Shown here piece after piece: positions 44,227 to 53,228 of a stretch of 64,000 bases of DNA. Position 1 is the first letter of the stretch. Each line of letters opens with the position of its first letter. The translations under genes and the position numbers were made by a program. Under the pieces are notes generated by a model that ran no database searches, had not been told where the DNA came from, and worked only from the letters and a program-made list of their open reading frames with translations. Location of the stretch: positions 273,049 through 337,048 of the forward strand of contig CP092081.1 in NCBI GenBank assembly GCA_022226935.1, written 5' to 3'. Source of the DNA: Nitrospira sp. (lineage in GTDB: Bacteria > Nitrospirota > Nitrospiria > Nitrospirales > Nitrospiraceae).

Positions 44227-44778
44227 TTACTGCGCTGAGACAACTTCCTCTGCGTCGATATGAACAGTAGCCGCCTGTTGAATAAGATGAACGCGGATGA
44301 CTAATGAATGCTGCCCAGCTTTTCTCAGCAATTGTCCCCGAAGTCCGGCCAAGGGGCCACGTACCACTTGAACCATGGCGCCTTCGGTAAAGTAGCTATG
44401 AGACTGGATCGGCCGCTCACTCTCCGCCAATTGTTTTAAGGCTGCAATTTCCTCATCCGATATTGCCTCGGGCGTAGTAATTCCCACAATTCGGACGATG
44501 CCGGGGATTTGCAGAATTCTCAGCTTACTTATGGGTGAAAACCGAGCGAAACAATAACTAGGGAAAAGGGGGCTCTCTGTCCATACTCGCCGATCTGACC
44601 ATTGACTCCTTAATCTGGTCAGCGGCAAAAAGGGCTCGATCCCTACGGCTGCCAGACGATCCCGGACCTGTTTCTCGTGCCGCGAACGCGTACTGAGCGC
44701 ATACCAGTGCAGATCTGCGGCCACACCAGGCTGCTCGGGCATCTGAAGCACCGAACCGTTATTTGTGGTATCTAGCAT
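44227..44778 (-). CDS. NusG-like specialised antiterminator (UpxY/RfaH class)
   Basis: The 183-residue protein has a NusG N-terminal domain (LHWYALSTRSRHEKQVRDRL, FLPLTRLRSQWSDRRVWTES, PLFPSYCFARF) and a KOW-type C-terminal part (EGAMVQVVRGPLAGLRGQLL). Such paralogues let RNA polymerase read through long surface-polysaccharide operons. It sits just upstream of the whole minus-strand run and points into it, the usual position for an operon-specific antiterminator. No clear ops-like element was found in the leader. Confidence 0.92.
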   Translation of the reverse strand: MLDTTNNGSVLQMPEQPGVAADLHWYALSTRSRHEKQVRDRLAAVGIEPFLPLTRLRSQWSDRRVWTESPLFPSYCFARFSPISKLRILQIPGIVRIVGITTPEAISDEEIAALKQLAESERPIQSHSYFTEGAMVQVVRGPLAGLRGQLLRKAGQHSLVIRVHLIQQAATVHIDAEEVVSAQ

Positions 44779-45304
44779 AGCTTCGCCCTCTGAGTCCCAT
44801 GAACTTGCACGCTCTTTTAAAGATTTTTTCGTTGGTTTACATCGGACAATGGTGCCGCGATGAAGTCGCTCTCGGAGCGATCATGACTGGTACATTTGTG
44901 CCGGCTGATCCGTGCATTAATGTCCAAAGAACCCGCACAAAAATAAGCAAGTATTTTTATCTCAAGGATTCGAGGAGAAAGCCCAGGAATACATACACGA
45001 TCCTGCTTGAGACACGAGGTCAAAACCTCGTACATCAACGAGTGGACACTTTCGAACACTCACATCTTTCGTATAAGCAATAAGTCAATCTTTGGAAATC
45101 CAATACCAGTAACGCTTTATAGCGATTCCATCCTGACATTTACCGATTGCCGGAAGCTCTCCGGGTGTGAGATTATGCGCCCTCGAAGGTCCCAGGAATC
45201 ACCTGTTTAACCTAGATTTCATTGCGTAATATTTTCATTAACTACGTAGATGCATGCGATCTAGGCCGACAGGCCCTGCGCAGTACGTGTTTTCAGGAGG
45301 AGTA
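44779..45304. other. Divergent regulatory region between the NusG-like and LuxR-type genes
   Basis: This 526-base spacer separates divergent genes and must carry both promoters. A perfect seven-base inverted repeat with a four-base spacer (ACGAGGT-caaa-ACCTCGT) lies at 45014-45031, without a T-run. A weak TTGGAA ... TTTATA pair near 45092-45122 could be a plus-strand promoter. AGGAGGAG lies just before the regulator's ATG. No gene is supported. Confidence 0.5.
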
Positions 45305-46006
45305 ATGAGCGGAACTGAAGAAGTAACAACGACGGTGGTAGCAATCGTCAGCAGCAATTATCTTCTACGCCTTGGTTTGCAGAAGATTGTCGAAGCTGAA
45401 AAATGGATCAGGCTGGTCGGTCAAACCGTTCATGGCGCGCATCTCGAGGAGATCCTAGCAATCGAGCGGCCGGACATTGTCATCATTGACACGGAAAATG
45501 GAGCCACCGCACCCGATCTTATTCAACAGTTCAAAGCAGCCACTCCCGGTGTGAAGACCATCCTGCTCAGCGGATTTGATGACGTGGAGTGTACACGACA
45601 AGCTTTTCAGTCCGGCGTCGATAGCATCGTCTTGAAAGTTCAACCCTCCGCGGTTCTCATTGCCACAATCGCCTATCTGGCACGATCGCCCCAAGAGGTC
45701 ATCGTCACGTTAGGGGGGCAATCGGCTCGCCCGGTTCCTGCCATTCAAACAGATCTTACATCGTTAAGTTCGCCCCCCGCTCACACGAAACAGCCAGACG
45801 GCCTGACCGAACGGGAATGCGAGGTTGTTCGGTTAATTGGGGAAGGGCTTTCCAATAAAGACATCGCCAACCGCCTATGCATTTCCAGCATTACGGTCCG
45901 GCATCATCTCACCAACATTTTTGACAAGCTCGGCGTGTCCAACCGCCAGAAATTACTCATCCGGGCGCACCAGAACGGATTGACCAGACCGCCTGCGTTG
46001 GCGTGA
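45305..46006 (+). CDS. LuxR/NarL-type response regulator with degenerate receiver
   Basis: The 233-residue protein has a receiver-like domain (about 10-125) and a C-terminal LuxR HTH (LTERECEVVRLIGEGLSNKD ... ITVRHHLTNIFDKLGV). The phosphoacceptor-type Asp62 (VIIDTEN), the Ser of ILLSG and the Lys of VLKVQP are present. The acidic pair that binds Mg2+ is replaced by Ser-Ser-Asn at 16-18. It may therefore act without phosphorylation. AGGAGGA before the ATG fixes the start. It is divergent from the NusG-like gene and is a candidate regulator of the polysaccharide locus. Confidence 0.88.
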   Translation: MSGTEEVTTTVVAIVSSNYLLRLGLQKIVEAEKWIRLVGQTVHGAHLEEILAIERPDIVIIDTENGATAPDLIQQFKAATPGVKTILLSGFDDVECTRQAFQSGVDSIVLKVQPSAVLIATIAYLARSPQEVIVTLGGQSARPVPAIQTDLTSLSSPPAHTKQPDGLTERECEVVRLIGEGLSNKDIANRLCISSITVRHHLTNIFDKLGVSNRQKLLIRAHQNGLTRPPALA

Positions 46007-47209
46007 CCCAGCCGTTCGAATCTGAGCTCTGTTCCGAGAAGACGCGGGTGGTCGGCCATGGCTTCGAACGGCCGGTTCTGTGGTACCTGAACTCTTTTGC
46101 ACACTGCCTAACTGTGCCGGCCCTCGCACCAAATCTCAACCGGCACAGAAACTTCGAGCCGGAAGTAAGGTGCTGCCATCAACTCCAGCCGCGCAAATCT
46201 CTACTGAAACTGGCGCACCGAAGCAGATTCCCTAACACCGCCGTTTCCAGAGGGTTGCACGGTAGCGATCAACCTGTTGCTTCAGAAACTGGCCGAAAAT
46301 CGAAAGGAGGGTACAGCAGAAAACTGGTCAATGCAGAGTTTGATTTTTCGTTGGCTGGCTCCTGCTGAATGAGCGTACCGGACCATCATGGAATGATTTC
46401 ATATTTCAGGACTTCGCCCTCACGACCACATCGTCCGCACAAACCATTTGCTAAACTGACAGGCCTCACAGGACTCCACGACCCGATAAGCTCCTTTAAA
46501 TGCAGCTGATCAGATGCCGATGCTGCAACCAGTAGGCGTTTAAAACAAGACCGACAATAGTTCAGCGATGTCATCGTTCGTTCCATGCCCATCTCCCCAA
46601 CACAGTGCCCCACAGGTCCGAGCCTTCTCATTTGTTCTGCGTACCACTGGACTACCTCAAAACACCTCACGTCCGTGTAATCGGAATACGACTCCTGCAG
46701 CTGTGCACTGCTCTAACAAAAAAGGACTGCAAGTTTATTGCCATTGCAAGCAGCAAATAAAAGGCCAGAATTATCACGAAAAACCGGTAGGCTCTCACGC
46801 TATCGAGCAGCTTCGCGCGTTACGCTTGTGCGAAATCGCTCGAACGTTTTGCGTTATACAGAATAGACTGGGGAATAGAATTCTTCTCTTTGGACTGCAA
46901 ATCTGCATTGGCAGCAGAGAAATCGGGATGGTGGCTCAGATGGGACAAGTTCACCACCACACGCTCTTCCATACTCGTGACGTCCGCTCAGAAGTGAGCA
47001 CGCAGCGAGACTCCCCTTTATCCGATAGCGCAAGTTCGCTTCAATGGGAGGCCGTCTCACCTCTCGTACCTACCCCGCGGTGTCAGAAGGGATACCACCA
47101 CTACTTCAAGCCGAGCATGAACGATTGGCGTTTTTTACTGAAACCGGAATGAAAGGTGGCACGAGCGAAATGTGCCAACAGAACATGGTGCGAGGGAGAA
47201 TTGAAAAGT
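46007..47209. other. 1.2-kb sparsely coding stretch before tRNA-Gly
   Basis: Apart from the small two-CxxC gene at 46386-46586 I can support nothing here. Several open frames on both strands lack ribosome-binding sites and recognisable domains. The polysaccharide locus ends at the left edge and housekeeping genes start at the right edge, so it may be a boundary region with decayed DNA. Confidence 0.4.
46386..46586 (-). CDS. Small protein with two CxxC pairs (putative zinc ribbon)
   Basis: A 66-residue frame starting MERTMTSLNYCRSCFKR and ending LCGRCGREGEVLKYEIIP has two CxxC knuckles about 40 residues apart. GGGGAG sits six bases before the ATG. The Cys spacing and the charged ending suggest a zinc-ribbon protein. 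No family is recognised and the neighbourhood gives no function, so it remains hypothetical. The frame is open further upstream to 46670. Confidence 0.45.
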   Translation of the reverse strand: MERTMTSLNYCRSCFKRLLVAASASDQLHLKELIGSWSPVRPVSLANGLCGRCGREGEVLKYEIIP

Positions 47210-47284
47210 TGGAGCGGGCGATGGGATTTGAACCCACGACAACTTGCTTGGGAAGCAAGGACTCTACCACTGAGCTACGCCCGC
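47210..47284 (-). tRNA. tRNA-Gly (anticodon CCC)
   Basis: The minus strand folds into a full cloverleaf with acceptor stem GCGGGCG/CGCCCGC, D-arm TAGCTCAGTGGTAGAG, anticodon stem CTTGC/GCAAG with loop TTCCCAA, T-arm GTGGGTTCAAATCCCAT, discriminator T and an encoded CCA. The anticodon CCC reads GGG glycine codons. It lies 70 bases downstream of tyrS on the same strand. Confidence 0.96.
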
Positions 47285-47354
47285 CCCTGACTCAAGAGAT
47301 CCTGGATCCTACGCTGGCGCCGACGCTAAGTCAAGGAAGCTGGGAGACACTTGC

Positions 47355-48572
47355 TCAATCCTTGTACTCGGCCACGGCGAATTTTCGCCGACCGACACGC
47401 AAACGAAGCAGCTGGCCGACGGCTAATGGGACCGCGCCATTCGCATCGGTCATCTTCTGTTCGTTGATCTCTACCCCACCCTGCACGATCAACCGGCGAG
47501 CTTCGCTCTTGCTGGGGACCAATCCGGTCCTGGCGATCAAATCGACCAGCCCGATTGAAGGCGCGGTCGCATCTTTCACATCGGATGGCGTGAGAACAAC
47601 ATGCGCGTCCGGCTGTTCCGGAAATTCCCGCGCCTGAAATTTCTGCTGGAACGCACTCCTGGCTTCACGACCGGCGTCAGCGCCGTGATACCGGGCAACG
47701 ATCTGCTCCGCCAAATTTTGTTTCGCATCCATGGGATGCGCCGCCTTCACACCTGCCAAATCCTCGGTCGTCAGCAATTCATAATAGCGGTGCATGAGCA
47801 TATCGCTGATCGACATCAGTTTGCCGAACATGTCAGCCGGCTGATCTTCCAGCGCGATGTAGTTCCCAAAGCTTTTACTCATCTTGCGGACGCCATCCGT
47901 CCCCTCCAGCAACGGCATGGTGATGACTGCCTGCGCCTCCTGCCCGTAGTCTCGCTGCAGATCCCGTCCCATCAAGAGGTTGAACTTTTGATCCGTGCCG
48001 CCTAATTCAATGTCAGCCTTTAGCGCCACAGAATCGTACCCTTGGATCAAGGGATACATGAACTCATGGATACTGATCGGCGTGCCCTCCGTGTAGCGCT
48101 TGTGAAAATCTTCCCGCTCCAACATGCGGGCCACGGTGTAATGAGCACTGAGTTCGATCAACCCATCGGCGGTCATTGGGCTCATCCAGCGGCTGTTGAA
48201 TTCCACTTGGGTCTTCGCCGGATCCAGGATTTTAAAGATTTGGCGCTCATAGGTCTTGGCGTTCTCGAGTACCTTTTCCTTCGACAGTGCGACACGGGTC
48301 TCGGATCGCCCGGTCGGATCGCCGATCATCCCGGTAAAGTCGCCAATGAGAAAGATCACCTGATGCCCGAGGTCTTGGAAATGCTTGAGCTTATGAATTA
48401 GCACCGTATGGCCGAGGTGAAGATCCGGCGCCGTGGGATCGAACCCCGCCTTGACGCGAAGGGGACGGTGTTCCTTTATCGAGCGAGCCAACTTTGATTC
48501 CAGCTCGCCCTGCTGAATAACCTCAACTATCCCTCGAAGTATAAGATCGAGCTGTTGGTCTACCGGTGTCAC
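47355..48572 (-). CDS. tyrS: Tyrosyl-tRNA synthetase
   Basis: The 405-residue class I synthetase charges tRNA-Tyr. The ATP-binding HIGH-type motif is HLGH at 52-55 and the second is KMSKS at 230-234. A C-terminal S4 RNA-binding domain is present ([24 protein letters not shown], EINEQKM). The GTG start overlaps the comEA-like stop as GTGA, and AGGA precedes it. Confidence 0.97.
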   Translation of the reverse strand: MTPVDQQLDLILRGIVEVIQQGELESKLARSIKEHRPLRVKAGFDPTAPDLHLGHTVLIHKLKHFQDLGHQVIFLIGDFTGMIGDPTGRSETRVALSKEKVLENAKTYERQIFKILDPAKTQVEFNSRWMSPMTADGLIELSAHYTVARMLEREDFHKRYTEGTPISIHEFMYPLIQGYDSVALKADIELGGTDQKFNLLMGRDLQRDYGQEAQAVITMPLLEGTDGVRKMSKSFGNYIALEDQPADMFGKLMSISDMLMHRYYELLTTEDLAGVKAAHPMDAKQNLAEQIVARYHGADAGREARSAFQQKFQAREFPEQPDAHVVLTPSDVKDATAPSIGLVDLIARTGLVPSKSEARRLIVQGGVEINEQKMTDANGAVPLAVGQLLRLRVGRRKFAVAEYKD

Positions 48573-49111
48573 AAGGTTCCTTTGTGTCGCGCTAACGATT
48601 TGGTATTGGTGACGAGGACGTGCGGGCGCAAGCGGTCGAACTTCTTTCGGCCAATACCCTTCACCTGCCGCAAGTCATCAACGGAATGGAACGGTCCATT
48701 CTCATCGCGATGTTCAATCACTCGTTGCGCCAACTTCGGGCCAATGCCGGGCAGCGCTTCCAGATCTGACAGGGTGGCTTGGTTCAGATCGACCTGTCGA
48801 GCACTCATCTCCCGCGCAGGCGGCAAGACAGGTGCCGTCTTCTCCAATGCCGGTGCAGCTGCAGACGCTTCACTCGGCATCGCCACCGGTCGACGGGATA
48901 CCGGAGCCGCCTGATGGACCTGCGCCAGCGCCGGCCTCGTCGTGGAGATCTCCACCGGTGGCGGAGATGACACCGTTGCCGCAGGACGTTTTGCGAGCAG
49001 TTGAGGTTGACCCGGCATCACCTTGGTCACGGGGGTAACTGAAGCAATCCACATCAGCGACCCGAGGGTCACGGCGAGCATCGCCACTTTAATCAGTAAC
49101 GATTGCATCAT
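48569..49111 (-). CDS. ComEA-like helix-hairpin-helix protein
   Basis: The 180-residue protein has an N-terminal membrane anchor or signal ([17 protein letters not shown]), a Pro/Ala-rich spacer of about 70 residues, and a C-terminal double helix-hairpin-helix domain ([40 protein letters not shown]). ComEA binds incoming DNA in natural transformation, and comEC lies 8 kb away in the same direction. Its genes overlap lpdA upstream and tyrS downstream by four bases each. Confidence 0.88.
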   Translation of the reverse strand: MMQSLLIKVAMLAVTLGSLMWIASVTPVTKVMPGQPQLLAKRPAATVSSPPPVEISTTRPALAQVHQAAPVSRRPVAMPSEASAAAPALEKTAPVLPPAREMSARQVDLNQATLSDLEALPGIGPKLAQRVIEHRDENGPFHSVDDLRQVKGIGRKKFDRLRPHVLVTNTKSLARHKGTL

Positions 49112-50535
49112 GTCGTCGCCGGCTTCCTCGCGAGATGGATCGCATGGCCGTGCACATCTTCCATCGCTTCCATGAGGCCTTCCGCCAGGGTCGGATGCGC
49201 ATGGATCATCTCGGCCGTACGCGAGACAGTCGCGCCAAGATGCATCGCGAGCGCCGCTTCATGAACCAGATCGGTAGCATGGGCGCCGAGAATGTGGACG
49301 CCAAGAATCCTGTCACTCTCCGTATCCACCACCACTTTCACCAACCCTTGAATATCTCCCGTCGCCTGAGCTTTCCCCACTCCGCCGTAACGGAAGCGTC
49401 CCACTTTCACGCCCTGCTGGGGATCTTTCCCGGCTCCGGCGCAACGGTCACGCGCCTGCTGTTCCGTCAGTCCCACGCGTCCGATTTCGGGTAACGTAAA
49501 GATCCCCGTCGGGATGACGTCATAATCAATCGCCCGCGCGTGCCCCATGAAATTCTCTACTGCCACTTTGCCTTGCTGCGAGGCCACATGTGCCAACATC
49601 GCTTTGCCGACGACATCACCGATCGCATAGACTCCGGGGATGTTCGTCTCCATGCGTTCATTGACGACAATCTCTCCACGCGTACCGACCTGCACCCCCG
49701 CTTTTTCCAGTCCGATGCCGCGCGAATTGAACCCTCTCCCCACCGACACCAGCACCTGCTCCACGTTCAGCGAGAGCCCGTCGCGAAGATGGGCCGTCAC
49801 CACGCCAGGCTGCTTAACGATCTGATCCACAGTGACGCCGGTCCGAATGTCCACTCCCCGCTTCTTCAACTCCCGCTCCATCATCTGGCTGATCTCTTCA
49901 TCCTCCAGCGGCAGGATGCGCGGGACCAGTTCGACCAACGTCACCTGGGTTCCCAACCCGCTATACAGAGAGGCAAACTCGCAGCCTTCCACACCCCCAC
50001 CGACGATCAGGAGACTGGCCGGGATTCGCGCGAGGTCGAGGGCTTGCTTGCTGGTAATAATCTGGGTCCCGTCGATGGGAAAGAGCGGCAAGTTCGGCCA
50101 GGAGGAGCCGGTGGCGATGATGATGCCGTCGGCCACCACCTGCAAGATGGTCCCATCCGGTTTGGTCACGCGAATGGTGCGGACCTCCACCAACTCGCCC
50201 GTCCCCTCCACATGCTCGATGTTCCAGGTCTTAAACAGTGTGGCAATGCCCTTGACCAGGGTAGAGACGACTTTGTTTTTCCTCGCCACCATGACGGCGG
50301 GGTCATAGGCGACCGGGCCGTTGAGCAGAAGGCCGAAGTCCTTCGCCTTCTTGGCCTTGTCACCCAGTTCAACGACCGACAACAAGGCCTTGCTCGGAAT
50401 GCAGCCCCAGTTGAGGCACACACCGCCGAGCGCCTGATTTTCGACCACGGTCACACGCGCGCCCAGTTGCGCGGCTCGAATCGCCGCCACATATCCCCCG
50501 GGACCTGCGCCAAGAATTACGAGATGCTTCGACAT
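49108..50535 (-). CDS. lpdA: Dihydrolipoyl dehydrogenase
   Basis: The 475-residue flavoenzyme reoxidises dihydrolipoyl groups. It has the FAD-binding N-terminus (VILGAGPGGYVAAIRAAQLG), the redox disulphide in GGVCLNWGCIPSKAL, the NAD site (LLIVGGGVEGCEFASLYSGL) and the C-terminal His-Glu motif (HAHPTLAEGLMEAM). It lies 86 bases after gcvH in the same direction, consistent with service as the L-protein of glycine cleavage as well as of 2-oxoacid complexes. Confidence 0.96.
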   Translation of the reverse strand: MSKHLVILGAGPGGYVAAIRAAQLGARVTVVENQALGGVCLNWGCIPSKALLSVVELGDKAKKAKDFGLLLNGPVAYDPAVMVARKNKVVSTLVKGIATLFKTWNIEHVEGTGELVEVRTIRVTKPDGTILQVVADGIIIATGSSWPNLPLFPIDGTQIITSKQALDLARIPASLLIVGGGVEGCEFASLYSGLGTQVTLVELVPRILPLEDEEISQMMERELKKRGVDIRTGVTVDQIVKQPGVVTAHLRDGLSLNVEQVLVSVGRGFNSRGIGLEKAGVQVGTRGEIVVNERMETNIPGVYAIGDVVGKAMLAHVASQQGKVAVENFMGHARAIDYDVIPTGIFTLPEIGRVGLTEQQARDRCAGAGKDPQQGVKVGRFRYGGVGKAQATGDIQGLVKVVVDTESDRILGVHILGAHATDLVHEAALAMHLGATVSRTAEMIHAHPTLAEGLMEAMEDVHGHAIHLARKPATT

Positions 50536-50621
50536 CAGAATGACTCAGTGAACCAGTGCCGAGTGAATCACAGGGACGACGACACGGCGTCGCCCATTCG
50601 ATGGGAGCCGGCTGTCCTGCC

Positions 50622-51008
50622 TTAGTGCTTCTGCTTGCTCAAAAATTCTTGGTACTGAGCCGCCGTCATGAGCTTGTCCACTTCAGCCGGCGTCGTGAGA
50701 TCAATGACGGCCATCCATCCTTTGCCGTAGGGATCGGCATTCACGGCCTCGGGATGGTCTTTGAGATCCGTGTTGATCTTCGCAATGGTGCCGCTGACCG
50801 GCGTATAAATGGTGGAGGTGGTCTTCGTCGATTCGACCTCACCGATCTGCTGACCGGCTGTCACCTTGGCGCCGACCTTCGGAAGATCGATAAACACGAT
50901 ATCTCCCAACGCATCTTGGGCAAAATGGCTGATCCCGACAGTCGCCTGTTGGCCTTCGGCCTTGACCCATTCGTGTTCCTGGTGGTAACGGAGATTAGAC
51001 GGTATCAT
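50622..51008 (-). CDS. gcvH: Glycine cleavage system H protein
   Basis: The 128-residue carrier has the lipoyl domain, with the modified lysine at position 62 in EVESTKTTSTIY, plus TVGISHFAQDALGDIVFIDL and the ending MTAAQYQEFL. It shuttles aminomethyl groups between P, T and L proteins. gcvT and gcvP are not in the window, and the nearby lpdA may supply L-protein. H-like proteins can also serve lipoate assembly. Confidence 0.96.
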   Translation of the reverse strand: MIPSNLRYHQEHEWVKAEGQQATVGISHFAQDALGDIVFIDLPKVGAKVTAGQQIGEVESTKTTSTIYTPVSGTIAKINTDLKDHPEAVNADPYGKGWMAVIDLTTPAEVDKLMTAAQYQEFLSKQKH

Positions 51009-51104
51009 GAGACTCCTCTTGGTGGCAGCCTGCTTCGCGGCCTACGTGAATAAAACGCGCTCCAGACGGACGTGGCGCGATCGTAAAAGCTGAGAAATTC
51101 TTTG

Positions 51105-52625
51105 TCAAGGAAGCGCTGCCGGCGCGTCCGGCACAAAGACCAAATGGCGAATGTCCGGTGTCCGTAATTCATCCGCCTGCTGAGCCAGCCCCATAAACAT
51201 GCCGCCACCGTGCTCGGTCGGTGTGCGCAGTAAGACCCATCCTTGCGGAAGGGTTTGCGGCTCGCCCTTCTCGGATTGAATCACATCACGACTCCAACCC
51301 TTAAATGACCCGCCGAAGTTCCGCACATCCGATGCCTCACGGGACGGTCCGCCCAGCAATAAATCAAACCCCCGGCGGCGGGCCTCGGCGGCGTCTTCGC
51401 CATAGTTCACCAATGCAGAGGTCGGATTGGACAGGGCCTCGGGATGAATCTCCAGCACCATACGCAACCGCGGCACGGCTTTCTGCAGATATTTCTTCAG
51501 GCGGGCCAGCACATCGATCTCCTGGCGTGCCTTCCACCCCACCCATCGCCACAGTGTTTTGTCGGAAGCCAGTGCCGTCGCATCCTGCCGCACGGTCATG
51601 CGCTCACGGAGCGCCTGGGCCACTTCAGAGGATGGCTGGCGCACCTGCGCTTCGAACTGGCGTAAGACGCCATCGCTCACCTCATAGGCGAAACTGTTCT
51701 CCGCCCGCGTGCGAAAGACCATGCCGTCGACCCCGCTTCGCACCAGATCGGCCAACAACTGCGCCAATTCCTGCTGAACCGGAGGAGCGAGAAGATCGAA
51801 CTGTGTCCAGGAATGGACTTTGCGCCTGCTCGGATCATACAGCAGCATCCGAGATTCCTGGCGGTGATCGGAAAGCGGCGCGTGAAACAAATCGAGCACG
51901 GCAAAGACGGAAATGCCCAACTCATGCGCTTGCGGGACCATGACGCTGAACCAATCCGTCATGACGGGACCTTGGGAGGTCGAGAACAACGCGCCGGCAG
52001 GCAACTTCGGCAAGGGGCTGCTGGGAGGAGGACCGGTCGTCACAGGCGGCCTGGTGAACGATGACTCCAAACTCGCATCCATGAGAATCGCGCTGACGCC
52101 CTGGGCGCTCAGCTGCTTAACCCAGGACTCCACTTGAGCCATGGGGGGCAAATTGCTGAACGACACGTAGAGCGCAGTATGACCGGACCTGGCGCCGCCG
52201 GGCACGGTCGATTGGTTCCGCAAGACTTCGATACGATGCAGCGCCCGCTCAGCATACGCACTTTGCGTCGACACCGGGGCGCCTTCCGGTCCGGCCAATA
52301 CCCGGTACTCCTTCAACGCGCCTGTCACTTCACCCATCTGTTCATACGACTGCCCCAATTCCCAATGGGCCTCATTTGCACGGCGGGATTTGGGATAGGT
52401 CGTCAGATAGCGTTCATAGAGATGGATCGCGGCGGAATACCGGCCATCAGAAAAAGCCGTCGAGGCGTGGTACCAGAGGCGCGTCTCGGCTTCGATTCCA
52501 GGATTTTCGATGGGCTGAGCCACCGGTACGGCGGGCGGCGCGGCGCACCCGGCGCCGAGTGCCATCAGCAGCATCGCCAACGGAAGGGATGCTCGACGGC
52601 CGGAACTGGGCCGTCGAGTCTGCAT
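51105..52625 (-). CDS. TPR lipoprotein with PgaB-like (GHL13) C-terminal domain
   Basis: This protein of about 506 residues begins with a lipoprotein signal (LLMALGAGCA, Cys at about 27). One or two TPR units follow (ETRLWYHASTAFSDGRYSAA, RRANEAHWELGQSYEQMGEV). From about 170 it resembles the glycoside-hydrolase-like C-terminal half of PgaB: ALYVSFSNL, TDWFSVMVPQAHELGISVFA, FDLLAPPVQQELAQLLADL and GVDGMVFRTRAENSF. The catalytic FHDD-type segment of PgaB is FRTRA here, so activity is doubtful. No deacetylase domain is present. The frame opens at 52769 inside ndk; the ATG at 52625 starts the signal peptide. Confidence 0.72.
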   Translation of the reverse strand: MQTRRPSSGRRASLPLAMLLMALGAGCAAPPAVPVAQPIENPGIEAETRLWYHASTAFSDGRYSAAIHLYERYLTTYPKSRRANEAHWELGQSYEQMGEVTGALKEYRVLAGPEGAPVSTQSAYAERALHRIEVLRNQSTVPGGARSGHTALYVSFSNLPPMAQVESWVKQLSAQGVSAILMDASLESSFTRPPVTTGPPPSSPLPKLPAGALFSTSQGPVMTDWFSVMVPQAHELGISVFAVLDLFHAPLSDHRQESRMLLYDPSRRKVHSWTQFDLLAPPVQQELAQLLADLVRSGVDGMVFRTRAENSFAYEVSDGVLRQFEAQVRQPSSEVAQALRERMTVRQDATALASDKTLWRWVGWKARQEIDVLARLKKYLQKAVPRLRMVLEIHPEALSNPTSALVNYGEDAAEARRRGFDLLLGGPSREASDVRNFGGSFKGWSRDVIQSEKGEPQTLPQGWVLLRTPTEHGGGMFMGLAQQADELRTPDIRHLVFVPDAPAALP

Positions 52626-52656
52626 GACGTGAGAAAAGCCTGCGCTCAATGTGCGC

Positions 52657-53076
52657 CTACCCGACCAACTCCATTTCAGGGAAGAAATACCCAATTTCGA
52701 ACTTCGCCGTGTCCGGCGCATCGGACCCGTGCACCGCGTTGAATTCGATGTTCGCCCCATGGGCCGCACGGATGGTTCCCTGTTCCGCCTTCGCAGGATC
52801 GGTGGCGCCCATGAGCTCGCGATTCTTTTTCACCGCGTTGTCGCCTTGCAGAACCAGCACCACGCAAGGCCCCGACGACATGAACGTGCACAGGCTGTCA
52901 AAGAAGGGGCGCGCCTTATGGACGGCGTAAAACCCTTGCGCCGTCGCTTTGGACAGGTGCATCAGACGCATGGCGACCGGCTTCAACCCCGCCTTTTCAT
53001 ATCGATGAATAATGTCGCCGATGGCATCCTTCTTCACGGCGTCCGGCTTGATGATGGCAAGGGTTCGTTCACTCAT
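52657..53076 (-). CDS. ndk: Nucleoside diphosphate kinase
   Basis: The 139-residue enzyme equalises NTP pools by phosphotransfer through His116 in [22 protein letters not shown] at the N-terminus and the terminal [11 protein letters not shown] are typical. It lies 31 bases upstream of the TPR lipoprotein gene. Confidence 0.97.
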   Translation of the reverse strand: MSERTLAIIKPDAVKKDAIGDIIHRYEKAGLKPVAMRLMHLSKATAQGFYAVHKARPFFDSLCTFMSSGPCVVLVLQGDNAVKKNRELMGATDPAKAEQGTIRAAHGANIEFNAVHGSDAPDTAKFEIGYFFPEMELVG

Positions 53077-53228
53077 GGATCGTCAGCTCCTTCAGCTAAA
53101 AATATCGCACGCGCCTACTCTCGCGGCATTATAAAGAAGCGGCGGAAGTGCTGGCAAGATAAAGGGTGCTGAGATTCCTCCGCAGGCGAAGGGCGGGCTA
53201 GATTCCCACCCTTCCCCCATACAGAGTG

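Noticed and set aside
45014..45031. ACGAGGT-caaa-ACCTCGT inverted repeat considered as a terminator
   Set aside because: No T-run follows on either strand and no gene ends nearby; kept only as a possible operator within the spacer.
46826..46985. A ~50-codon minus-strand frame starting MEERVVVNLSHLSHHPDF
   Set aside because: The start has only a weak GAG upstream and nothing supports the product; a competing frame covers the same bases.
46568..47152. A 194-codon plus-strand open frame in the gap before tRNA-Gly
   Set aside because: It has no ribosome-binding site, no recognisable domain and low-complexity content, and it overlaps the better-supported two-CxxC gene at its start.
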